Of a stretch of DNA of 31,609 nucleotides, positions 1 to 12,500 are shown piece after piece. How positions within the stretch are numbered: position 1 is the stretch's first letter; each line of letters starts with the position of its first letter. The position numbers were made by a program, and so were the translations under genes. This stretch comes from Isoetes engelmannii (Eukaryota; Streptophyta; Lycopodiopsida; Isoetales; Isoetaceae): contig JAANSK020285935.1 of the NCBI GenBank assembly GCA_011763485.2, forward strand, positions 1 to 31,609. Reading direction: 5' to 3'. The notes under the pieces are model-generated. The model searched no databases. It was not told the DNA's origin and worked only from the letters and a program-made list of their open reading frames with translations.

Positions 1-294
1 TATCTTTTAGCATATGTGCATATTCTATTCATCATCAAGTATGTCTATTTATCATCATGTAAGGATGTTCATTCAATGATTGTACTCATTTCCTGGACAC
101 ATCCCTACATAGAGCTAAAGGAACTTGATTCACTCAATGCTTACCAGAGTAAGAATACCATAGGTAGTTTAGCTACAGTCAAGTCTTGTTTACTTGCTGT
201 CTTATCCTAATAATCAAGAAATAATAAATACAAAGAAGTATTGTCCCAAAATATGTAATCCGCATAAAGTGCAGGGCTTCAGCATACAAACACA
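1..294 (-). other. NAGLU 3' untranslated region and downstream flank
   Basis: AT-rich sequence after the stop codon. I see no exact AATAAA on the minus strand, which is common for plant genes. No other gene is visible here. Confidence 0.5.
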
Positions 295-563
295 TCAACG
301 AGCTAAATCCAGCTCAACATCCTCAACTAGATAAGAATACTTGTCAAACACTGATTTTGATACTTGAACAGGATCACCTTCTGAAAGCGTTGGATAATTA
401 TCTTTGGCATTCTGCCACCTGCTTGTCAAAGAGACCCAGTTCACTCTCCATAAATGAAAAGGAAAGACTGTATTATTAACCATTGCTGATTGTAATAACT
501 CCAAATACAAAGCTGCTCTTGGGAGATAATAGTCTTTTACAAGCCCGCTCCACATCTTATTTG
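295..563 (-). CDS. NAGLU: NAGLU exon 19 and stop
   Basis: Encodes [20 protein letters not shown] through the C-terminus, ending [10 protein letters not shown] and TGA at 297-295. The acceptor is CTTACAG|CAAATA. It carries a short tail beyond the DKY that ends most plant homologues. Confidence 0.95.
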
Positions 564-3500
564 CTGTAAGCACCGCCAAGTTGTTAAAAATCAGCAACCT
601 TACGTGTGTAAGAAAAAAGCAAATGGTGTAATGCTATGCGGGTTATTACAAGTGAAGCTCCCACCTCTGACAATTCAACAGAAACATTGCAGAGACATAA
701 TGAAAGAAATGAAAAGGTTAGCATTGCCTTCTTCAGCCAAATAACCTTCAATAGGGCCTGTTTTTATATTTCTAAATGCATCCCAACCGGCTTACCAAAC
801 CCAAAATCACATCTATGGCCTACATTCGGAGGATATGAAATTTGGTGAACGTCCTAAAACTTGAGATGCCTGGAGTCAACACATATGGCCCAAAACTAAG
901 CCTTTCAGACAGCAAGAATTGAGCATGAGAGTAAAGCTTAATATTCAAACTCCCGAGAAAGGCATCTGCCATGAAGTACTATAACTTTGCTTGGGTAAAG
1001 GTTCGTGCATGACTGTGACCTTATCCAGATCTTTATGTACTGTAATGTAATTTACAAACATGTATCATGGCGATTCTACACAACCAGGAAACATTGGCTG
1101 AATTGGCATGCGTGCTTCTGTCATCTTTTCTTCCTTTTATTATTGTCATTCCTCTTATTAGTTGAGAATATGTTCGTATGTATCATGTGCATTTTCATAC
1201 GCTGCTTTGAGCTGATCCCATGCAGCAGAAATGTCTTTGATCCTGCAATATGATTTCAGCAGGATCAATGCTTACCTGCATTCTCAACCTTTAATACCGA
1301 GCATCCCTTCTGTTTCACTCTTCAAAGGTTCAGGACTCACATGATAACTTAATGCTCCTTCAAAATAGACCTTCAGGGCTGCATAACTTTCTCCAATTAG
1401 AATATAGTTGCTATTTTAAGGCTACTTTCCGGCATCTATTTCAAAAACAAAGTTGATGCTGTTCATATTTTTGGATTCGTGTCCAGAAAAAATAGATTAC
1501 CATGTTGCAAATCTCTTTAGGACTCGCCTCTGTGCAACAATCTAAAAAATTAGTTAAACCACCACCTAAGGCGTCTTCGCCTCTCGCAACGCTGCCGATT
1601 CAACATCAGTCTCAAATCCGGCTCATAGAATAAAGCTCAGGAAATTTGCTGCCACAGCATCGGAGCGAGAAGCAAATCGTGAGAGAGCTAAATTACTGAC
1701 CAAAAACTAGTTACAAGCTTTATAAGACGAATCTCCATAAGAGATAATGTCTACAAATGCTAAGTAATGCCTACAACGTCATTGAATCTTAGTTGATGCG
1801 GCCGCTTATAATATGTCAAAAAACAATTCTTGAATATGAATGTAAGATCTCAGTTTTCCAAGCTAATCAAATTTTTCAGCCTATGGCATTCAAATTAACC
1901 ACGATTCATGCGTAAGCATAAAATCACATACCATAGTCATGAAGGGAGCTTGGCTCATCATATGTATTGTCAAACCACATGGTTATTTGAGTCCTTGCAT
2001 TCCATTCATACTGTTACCAAAAGAGAAACCAAGATTAATTTCATGGAATCCAAGACAGCAAGAACGAACTTGTAGTTGTTATTAATTTATGAGGCAAGCA
2101 AAATTGTTCGGAGTGGACAACTATGGAAGACATGCAGGACTCGGATTACATCAGAGCTTATTAATATAAAGTTTCTTTCGTTCTTCAAAAAACAAAAAGA
2201 GTTTTTGCTTTTGTACCTTGTACTTTCTAGCATAATATTTCTTATTGCTAGGTTGACTATCCTTCATGGCTGCTTAACAAAGTAAAAGGAATATGGCTAT
2301 ACTGTTCCCAGAGAAGAGCATCTTCCTCCCTGCAAGTTTTGGAAGGAAGTTTTGATGGTAAAACCATGCACTTACAATGATATCTTATGCAACATATCTT
2401 TTCAGAACATTAAGGAAGAGGTAATAGGACAGCATCCATTTTCTTCAGCACTGAAAAAGTAGGGGATGCAAACGAATGCCAGGATCGGCAGGCTGACAGG
2501 GAACTGATGGCATGGAGTTCTTGGGCCCTGTATTTGGATTGAAAGCAATAGTTGCCCTGTATCTAGGTTGAAATCAGTAGTCAAACAAGAATAGCGGCTA
2601 CTTTGCCTTGGCCCTAACCAAGAGAAAGTGCTTTTAGAGGCATCTCAATTTTGAATTTCTGGGACATTTTGGTCAAGTATCTTCTTAAAAATACCAATAA
2701 TATTTTACCTAGTGGATCACTTTGAGACCAGACATGTCAAAACAAAGCTAGAAGAAAGATTGTTCTCAACATGTTTCCTAGCTAAAAAGCCCTTTTGTTT
2801 ATCAGGACGTGCTTTTATATCTGAAGGGACAAAAATGAGATAAACGTTGCGGAAACAAATTACCAGTTCCATTTCGTTTTGAGACGTTGCCATCTGCTTC
2901 GCATTCTCTAACCAATGCCCAAGAAGGAAACCATTGTCAGATTGTAGAACAGTCTCCAGATCCACCAGGAGATCCAGAAGCAAAATACTGAACTTCTTAA
3001 GGTTGACCATATCTTTGTTTTCAAAGGACAGCAGAGCAGACACGTATAGCTGATTTGCAAGCTTTGAGAGCATTTGCCTTGTTAGATCAACCAGATCATA
3101 TCTGCAAAATACCTCGGCAAGTCCATCCTCAAATATTAAAGTTCTTTCCAATTTTTTTTTTTTAAATCCTTTTAACCTTTGAGGCTAAAGGTTGCCTATG
3201 GAACACTTAAGGATCTAATGTAACAAATATACCTGAAAGTTGGGGCCTTACAAATTGGAACAGATGCATTTAACAAGTACGCTAAGGCCATCTTCACGCT
3301 TACTGGGGAGTACCAATTGTGCCCAGGGAGTTGAAATGCCGCGCTTCGGAGCTGTCTAGATTCTCTTATTCCATCAGGCACTAGCGAAGCATTTATATCT
3401 GGGAATTTGACGATGACATCAGTATTGTGATCCTGAAAGACATCCATATGAGAATAAGCATATTGAAGGAAGAACCAATAGATTGCAGTAACACAATGGT

Positions 3501-6500
3501 TTATAGAAGGGCGGTACAGCTGTCCCATCAGAGCAGTTATACACTGTATGATGCAATATCTTCCAAGCTGCTTGGACTTCAGGAGCAGTTTGACCATAAC
3601 GCCTAGTTACGTAACTCTCCAACCACCTCTACATGCATACGATGCCAGCGTTAGCACGAGAATTGCCTTAATTTTTTTTTTATGAGAATAGATTCTGTTC
3701 TTCACCTACATTGATAAGACTGTACCTCCAGTTGGATATCATCAGACTGGAAAGCCATTTCAGCCATCAGCTCATAGACGACAGGGTTCTGTTCGATTCC
3801 CTCCATGCACATGCCAACACCAACCTATTCAAGTACCATTATGCCTTGTAAATTAACGTGAACAGAAAAACCAGGTCAAGAATTGAAAAATCCATTTCAG
3901 CTTATGGGGAATGTTGGGAAACGGTCAAGTATGGACACATGTGAAAGACTTTAGGTTTTCAATGTATTAAAAATAGATAGAAGATACAAAACAAGGCGTT
4001 TCCTCCCTGAGCTTCACAACTGGATGATCAACTATACGTGTGACTATGGCTCATAAAGGTCTGCCATGTCAGCAACAAGTGTGCTATGTCCCATCAGCAA
4101 AAGTCCCTGAACATGACATGTAGAATAGACATATTCTATCTATACACATATAGACCATCATTTGATGAATCGTATAATCCTGTTTTCTAGTTCGATCCTC
4201 GAATATACATGGCCTACAAATATAGCTTTTCCCCACTGCAGGAGACAACCCTCAGCAAGCCTTACCTAAGAAATTTACCTGAATGTATCAGGTCCAACTT
4301 ACCTGGTTTCATTTAGCTTGCTGATACAATCATCTATGATGGATCCAATAGCAAGAATGAAAATTACGCAAAATTCATACGGGCTTGTTATACTCAAAAC
4401 TTCTAAAAACACATTGGTTTTGAAGATATCAATGAGACCCATCCTCCATCTCATTAACATACAACCAGAAGCAGCAAACAAACTACCGGATAAAAGAAAA
4501 TTTACCATTGTAGAGTTCAAGCTCCTTCTTGCAGCAATCGAACCAGATGAAATTACATCAAGCCTTCCATACATTTCCATGTTCCCCCCAAAGTTGTGCA
4601 GCATGCACCTACCAAGTCAATACGATCATAAAAAGGCCCAAGATCATTTGACAACCAAAGATTGAGACTAAAAGAGTACCCAAAGGACGAATGTCATATC
4701 TCTTGAAAGCAACGTCTAAGACTAAAGCTTAATGCTTATAGCATCATGTTTTCAGGTCAACTTTGAGAAGTCATGATGCCTAAAGGTATCTAAATTCTTT
4801 CTAGTTGAGACTATTCATAAGCCCTCAAATCAACTCCCCAAATTTATTCAAGACTTGGTGATACACTGACATTGTTATTGCCTAGCATGCGCCAAGAATC
4901 GCATCTAGGAACAGAAAAAGGACTTGCTCCTGATGAAAGATCATGAGTGGAATTCCATGCAGTAGTCAAGGCAAATAAAGGCATACTTCTCATAGTCACC
5001 AGAATTTTCCAGGTTATCAAGCATAGCCGAAGCCATAAACAACGATAAAGTGCCATGTAAGCACCTCAGTTGGGTACCCCTATAAACAGGTTTGTGGACA
5101 GAGATAACCAAAAGGCCAACTAATTGAATTAGAACTCTCAAACAAGAAAATAGCTTAGATGATAACCAGATATAGGGCACTCCATAAAAATGTTCAGATC
5201 GGGACCATATTGGTTTGACGTCTGCAAACAGATCAAGCACAATCATCCTTCCAAAAGGAACTGCGTGTAATAGAGCCTGCACACAACATTTCATGTAAAC
5301 TGCAGCATCACAATCCTGAATACTATTAGCATATTTTAAGTGTAAAAGAGAAGTCATCACCATTGGATTCAATAACATAGAAAAGGTTAGTGATTTTGCC
5401 ATGCATATTAATAAATAGCAGCATAATAATGAGACTACCTTCATTTGTGGTGGCCTCCAGTATTGGGAGTCCGATGCAAACAACCACCCCTGGAGAACAC
5501 AGAGATAAAGTAAATTTGCACAACTTCAGACAATAGAGAACTAAGTAGATCCGATTATGAACTTGAAGACAATGCCAATTTCTAAGGAACTGCCATTTAC
5601 AACGAATCCAAAAATAACGGCATTCCACAGTGATGAGGAGCACTTTGAAGTATTTATCAGATTATACTATAACCATTTTCCTTACAACAGATTCTGAGGG
5701 ATAAGGGCCGATAGCTTACCTAATGCAAGACATGAAAATTAAGAAAATGAAATTAGACAATTGTGAGTAAAAGAAGCCATGTGGTACCTGCATAAGCCAT
5801 ATTGCACTTCCATCTCCTGCCGTCATTCCAGCATAGACTGCTCTAGCAAGAGATGATATGTAAAGAGTATCATTTGTCGGTGGCTTGTTTTCATTAAATG
5901 TATCACTGTAATATAATAATATCCATAAATGATAAATATCATTTATTATAAAAAATCTGAATTTTAAAATCCGTAAATGATAAATATCATGAATTTCAGA
6001 AAATCTGTCTTTTAAAGATATAAGAAAAACATTCATGCACGGCATATAGAATTTGCATGAATGCAGGTTAGAAACATGAAACAAGGAAATACAGACTCTG
6101 ATGAATCCAATCTCAAGTCGTTTAGACGTCTTGCATATGCCAATTTTGGAGTCAAAGATAGTTAGGGAATAACAAGAACCTGAAATTCAGGAACCACCAG
6201 TACTTCTATCATACTGAGCTAGAAGGAGAGCAGGTTCAAGCAGGGATTCCAGACTCAGGGTTTGCAAATTCTGGGCCAGCTGCCAACTACAGAGGGTTGG
6301 ATACCTAACCACTCTGTATACCTTAACTATCATCAAGGAAGTCGGGCTAGGTAACATAGAAAATGTGAGACTACACTTCTAGTGACATACTAGCAACTAG
6401 ATATTTTCACTTATAACTTACACTCTTGAGCATGGCATCCTTCTGGCACTCTACAAATTAGCATATTTGATGGAGCAAAATTCCGTTTCCAGGGACGATC

Positions 6501-9500
6501 CTGAGCCTTAGATTTCTTTGCTTGGGCAGGACTTCCTTGCTTGGATGACTTGACAATGGCATTTTGAATTTCTTTCCAGGCTGAAGTGCAGAGTGGAGTT
6601 GAGATCACACACTGGAGTTTGGAACCATGCCACTGACCAGCCACTACGAACCTTTTTGCAGTAGGTTAAGGGAGGCCCATTATATAACATAGCCAAGATG
6701 TTGTATAATAGCAAAGATCCAAGAAGCCACTGGAGGAAGAGGAACTTATCTGCTTATGAAGAAGCAGTGAACTTATGGACAAGCAGTGTATTTGGGTGTT
6801 GACATACCTGTGTTCAGGTTGTTAGACTTATGCTGACTTTATGATGATGTCACACTACTGACCTGGCATATTGCACGCCTGTTGCTGACATGGCATATAT
6901 AAGACATAATCACACTTCACTTTCTTTAGTTATCGTCTTCACTAGCTAAAGCGTTTTCATTTCCTGTTGTTCTTTCTTCCATTTCCATGTAGAGATCCAA
7001 AGTCTTCATGTTGGGATGAAAGTTACTGCAAATCACCTTGGAGGAACTTTGTTAGTTTTAGGATTAAGTGAAGTTGAAAACTCACAAGCTGTAATGGATT
7101 AATCCTGGCTTTTGAACAAGCCTGATCTTATTGAGGTCGAAGAAATAACTCGAGAAATCTTCCAACCGCCGCAAGGTTTTTTCTCATAGAAATTTAAAGA
7201 GTTTGATGGGGGAACTATCAAAACTTGATCACCTAGCCTGCTTTCTTGGGACACCCAAACACTGTTTTCTAGCTCTGGTATGGATAGGAGATGGTCTCTA
7301 ATGCCAGCAGGCCAGTTTCATCCATATCAAGCTGATAGGAAGCTCTTGGGCCTGTTTTTTGTCCTTTCTTGTCCAAATACAGAACGGTTTCATGAGCTTC
7401 AGTATAGTGCACAGTCAAAGGAGTTATTCTTTGCAGTTTCATATTCATGATTTGGATGTCTATATGCCAGAGGCACAAGAACAGTACAGGGACAGGAAAA
7501 TATGGTTTAAGACTAGAGTAGACTCAGCCACAGTAGAAGCCATAGCTGCCAAAAATCATCAGGAGTATCAGATTGCTCACGTGTATAATGATGTCACCTG
7601 GCATTTTACAAGCCTGTTGCTGACGTGGCATATATAAGCCATAGTCACGCCTCCACTTTCTTTAGTTATTGGCTTCACTTGCTAGACTCTTTCTGTTAGA
7701 CGCTTCTATCCTGTTGTATCTTTCTTCCATTTCTCCATGTATAGATCCGAAGTCTTCATAGAGAAGCATGCTATTATGTTGTAAATGGTTCTACAATACT
7801 AAATTTGCTGTTTATGGATATACAGACCAATATAGACCCAGATTGGTTAAAGGGTACTTATGAAGACGTGTTTACCCCAGTTGCTGGTTTGTCTTCTGTC
7901 AGCACCACTATCATATTGGATGCAGCTAAAGCATTGCTAATGTTTCAGGTGGATTTCAAATCTGCAGACCAAACCTGCAGATCTCTGTGCAGCTTAAAGA
8001 AGATCTTGTATCGCCTTAAATAAGCTCCTTCAATGCACATATATTTAGAGTGTAATTCTAATAAAAACTCTCTATGTTCATAAATTTTTTGATAATAGGG
8101 TAGGATATGATTAATTGAATGTGTCAGAGCTTCAACACAGGTTCAAAAGAGCTCTTAACCTAGAAGTAAAGACTTTATGGTATGTGCATATCTCAGAACA
8201 GTTAACACATTACTTGCATGATGGAATATGAGCAAGGCAAACCTATACTAAGCCCAATGCAGATGCCAATGTGATGGCATGATAGTGGGGGAGTTTGTTT
8301 TATTCTACTCTCTTATACTCATCTATCTTTTGCGGAAATATAGACCCAGATTGGTTAAAGGGTACTTATGAAGACGTGTTTACCCCAGTTGCTGGTTTGT
8401 CTTCTGTCAGCACCACTATCATATTGGATGCAGCTAAAGCATTGCTAATGTTTCAGGTGGATTTCAAATCTGCAGACCAAACCTGCAGATCTCTGTGCAG
8501 CTTAAAGAAGATCTTGTATCGCCTTAAATAAGCTCCTTCAATGCACATATATTTAGAGTGTAATTCTAATAAAAACTCTCTATGTTCATAAATTTTTTGA
8601 TAATAGGGTAGGATATGATTAATTGAATGTGTCAGAGCTTCAACACAGGTTCAAAAGAGCTCTTAACCTAGAAGTAAAGACTTTATGGTATGTGCATATC
8701 TCAGAACAGTTAACACATTACTTGCATGATGGAATATGAGCAAGGCAAACCTATACTAAGCCCAATGCAGATGCCAATGTGATGGCATGATAGTGGGGGA
8801 GTTTGTTTTATTCTACTCTCTTATACTCATCTATCTTTTGCGGTCAATCTTCAGGTACATTGCAAAGCCCCCCTAGATTATGTCCTTATGCAGCTAAGAG
8901 GACAGGAAATCAGGCACGCATGTGCTGACATCTTAAGGAAACCTTATGTGAAGGTCTATTGTTACAAAATGTCAGCTAACTATACCACCATTGCCCCCAT
9001 TTGTGCATGAAATTCTGTGCTTAAGCAGGCGGAGAATAGAACTACCAAGAGCACCTCTTGCAAATATACAAATATCCAATATAGCAATTCAAGTGCAAAC
9101 ATCTCACCAGTTGTAGATATGATTTGTGAAACCATACTCTGCAAATGCAACATTTTATGTCAATATAAGTGCAGGTAGCCAAAGGTCAATATAACAGGTC
9201 ACAAAGGCAAAGCATACCCAGGATTTGCCTTTCAACAAAGCTTTTCCCAATTTTGATAAAAAGTGGATCTGTTGGTTGAAGAAGATATGTACAACACCAT
9301 CGTGGATCACCATGCACCGTGTTCCTGATTTACGAGTACAACGAATTGCACTTTTTCTTAATGAATATTGTTTTCAAGTAGCGTGCAAACAAAGGCAGAT
9401 GGAATGCAGTTATAGATACAAGGATTGTTGGTGGGGAAAAGCTTTATTTCCAATGCAGGCTAAGTGTAGAACCATTCAGTTATGAGACTATATCAAACTT

Positions 9501-12500
9501 TGGTCCCGTCATATTATATGGATACCAGATATGGAAGCTGGGTCTAGCAAAAAAACATGGAAAGTATACAAAAACAGTTACGCTTTTTAGCAGATGAATT
9601 AGGAGTTAACTCCAAATTGCATATCCAATGATGCTTGAACTTATATAACTAGAATTAAGTCATTAGCATTTGGTAGACCGTTTGTCAATGTCATGTAGAC
9701 ACCAGCCTTGTCAGATGACGGTTAGCTCCCATCACCTATAAGTTGAGTGTGGAAAATGAAGTAAGATACCAAGACCAAATCATGCATGTCAAATGTGTAA
9801 TAGGGGAAGTGGAGGATGGACATCACTTTTTATCATACTGCTGCCCCTTGAAAATGTTGTCATTTGGTTAAGCCATAGTGTCTCTAAGAGAGCGTGAATA
9901 AATCAGTTCATTTGCATATAGATAGGATCTGTAATTAAGTCAAGTAAAGTAGGTGTATTGCAGCACAAAATCCCTTTTCTGCCTTTCTATGGAAATGAAA
10001 CTACCCTAATGAAACCCTTAGACTGATTACATAAACCATCACATCTATCATTCAAGAACCATAAATGCAATCTAAAGCCAGCTCCCTGGGAAGGCCGAAT
10101 GTTTTAACTACGTTATCCCGAAATCAACTAGATGCATCTCTGGTCTCATGCAAGCCTTAGGTTCCTTTTTCCTTATTGAATTTAATTCCAAACAGAAAAT
10201 ACCAGTTTGACAGCCTTGTAATGTTTGCAGAAGGGTATATTTTCATTAAAGCATGTGGCACATTTCCGGAGAAGGCGGGTAAAACTGCAAACGTGTAACA
10301 TAAAACCAGATTATCAAGAAATACACCAGAGGGAATAAAAAGAGATATTATTGTCAACTTGCCAACTTTAGAACAAGTGTCTAATATTAATGGCATTGTC
10401 TAGATTTACTGCTAAAACACTAAAAAAGTTGCAGGGATGAGCAAAAACGCAACTATTTTAAGAAGACTATAGAGAAGACACCTCCATCTGTGCATGATCC
10501 ATCATCTTTTCTGTATTTCACTTGGCCAACTGCAGTTGAAGTTCTACGTATTCTCGGGGGAAAAGAAGATTTAAGTCAAAAATACAAATTGGCACCTTTT
10601 CTGGAGTGTTCTATTGCAGCCATGTCTTATACTGTTAGTATATCAAAATGATTGGAAACTAACTTATGCTGACTCATCTAAGAAAGACACATGTCATGCT
10701 GACATGTACAAGATGATATCACTCATGTTGTTGACATGTTGCCGGATGACATGGAATTTTGTTGCTAATGCATCCTAACAGCATAAGGGCACAGTTTCGC
10801 TCCATAAATTAATCATGATGTATTCAGAATAGGGCTGATCGTATCTGCTCTTCTGTTGATCTTCAATCTAGCTATTCAAGTATAGTCATAACATTCTATG
10901 AATGCCATGTCATATCTTCCAAATGCTAACAATCAGTTTCTATTCCTAAATGATCATGTAGTTTGGACCTGTATAATTATTTTGTCAAGCATGAACTATC
11001 AAGTACCTAAAGCTGTTTGCAACGATGGAGACATTCAAGAACACTAAGGATTAAAAGAAAAAAATTCAAATACATAGGAACCAGAAGTACCTAAAGACTA
11101 TCAAGTACCTAAAGCTGTTTGCAACGATGGAGACATTCAAGAACACTAAGGATTAAAAGAAAAAAATTCAAATACATAGGAACCAGAATCTCATGCATTC
11201 AATGCTTCCTAAGACAGTCTGTTTCCCATGATTCAATATCGTACTTGGCCAACTAGAACCGTGGATGTTCGTAATGGGCAAGCACTGATGGAGGTGTCTT
11301 CTTAAAACAGCCGATGTCTTTACTCCCTCTAGTGTCTTGATTTTTGCCATGGTATTAAGACCCTCAATTGGCTGGGGTGAAGTGAAGGATCCTTTGCTTT
11401 GTGGGAGCTTCTTTGGTTTTGGCATATTCAAGAAAAAGACAATTCGTGGTACAAAATCAGGCCTGTACCTCCATTATAGAGTACTTGATTTTGCACGTTC
11501 CTATTGTCCTCAATTCCTAACATGGCATGAGAAACTATGTTGGCTGGAAGTGCACCACTGGTATGGAATAGAGTTTAGGTAGTCGAACATACTCATTAAA
11601 CAACCTTGCTTCTACTGACAAGCAAATGTTCTTTGTAGAATTGAGACTGGCAATTATACAAGCTTCACCCCAACTTCGTGGTACTCCATTAGCGGATCCT
11701 ATCCATCACAAACTGCACCAGGCATTCATATAGAGCTTTGCCTGTAAGAAAGAAGTCCTGGATTCTGTACTTACCCATCCATCCTCAGTTTCTAACAATG
11801 TCAACTGTGATGAATCATGGGTTTGCACTTTCTGAAATTTACAGAGTGCCACCGTATTTGCTCACCTGCTCTTCTAGTATATTATGAAATATGGGGGCAG
11901 GTTTCATTGCCTTCTTCGTGAACCTATCTCCCTTTCAAAACTCATCAGACATGAGGACCAGAAATGTATAGCTCATTCCTTCACCAAATGACTATTGATA
12001 AAAGAAATTTGCTGAAGAAGCAGGCTAGGGGAGAACTGCACAGGAAAATGACCCTATACAAAGGCAAATTACTCGTTTTCTCATTGGAGATGATAACAAT
12101 AAGAAACCGAAGTCAGGGCCACTTCTTGGGCCACCTAGTCCAATCCCAAGAGGGATAACCATGAAAGTGTCAAAAATAACACAGCGGGCAGCAAAGGAAA
12201 AGCATAAGCAGTCCCTTAAAAGAAAAAACAAGTCTGACATCACCCATACTTTGAACCAGTGGCTAGGAAAAAGACAAAAGTTTCCTAATTTCAATGTTTC
12301 AGTTTTTCTCTTCACATTTTCATGAAATATATCTAGGAGGCTGGAATGCGCCCCTAGCTGTACATAATTGCTATAATAATTGGTCTCATAGACCCAAGTG
12401 GTTTCTCATAGATGTTAATATGATCTTTCTTTCTTTCTTTCTTTCATTCATTCTGCTACATGATACCTGCTTCCAATGAGAAAGCAGCATATTATTAGCA

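Noticed and set aside
4318-4665. 115-codon open frame on the plus strand
   Set aside because: It is antisense to NAGLU exon 13, whose minus-strand translation matches the family strongly and has good splice sites.
7805-8531. Two identical small frames (72 and 78 codons) as host genes
   Set aside because: They are the same copia RT-like remnant present twice through the 508-base tandem duplication.
12025-12315. Hydrophobic 96-codon frame on the minus strand in intron 6
   Set aside because: No family resemblance, no splice context and AT-rich chance composition.
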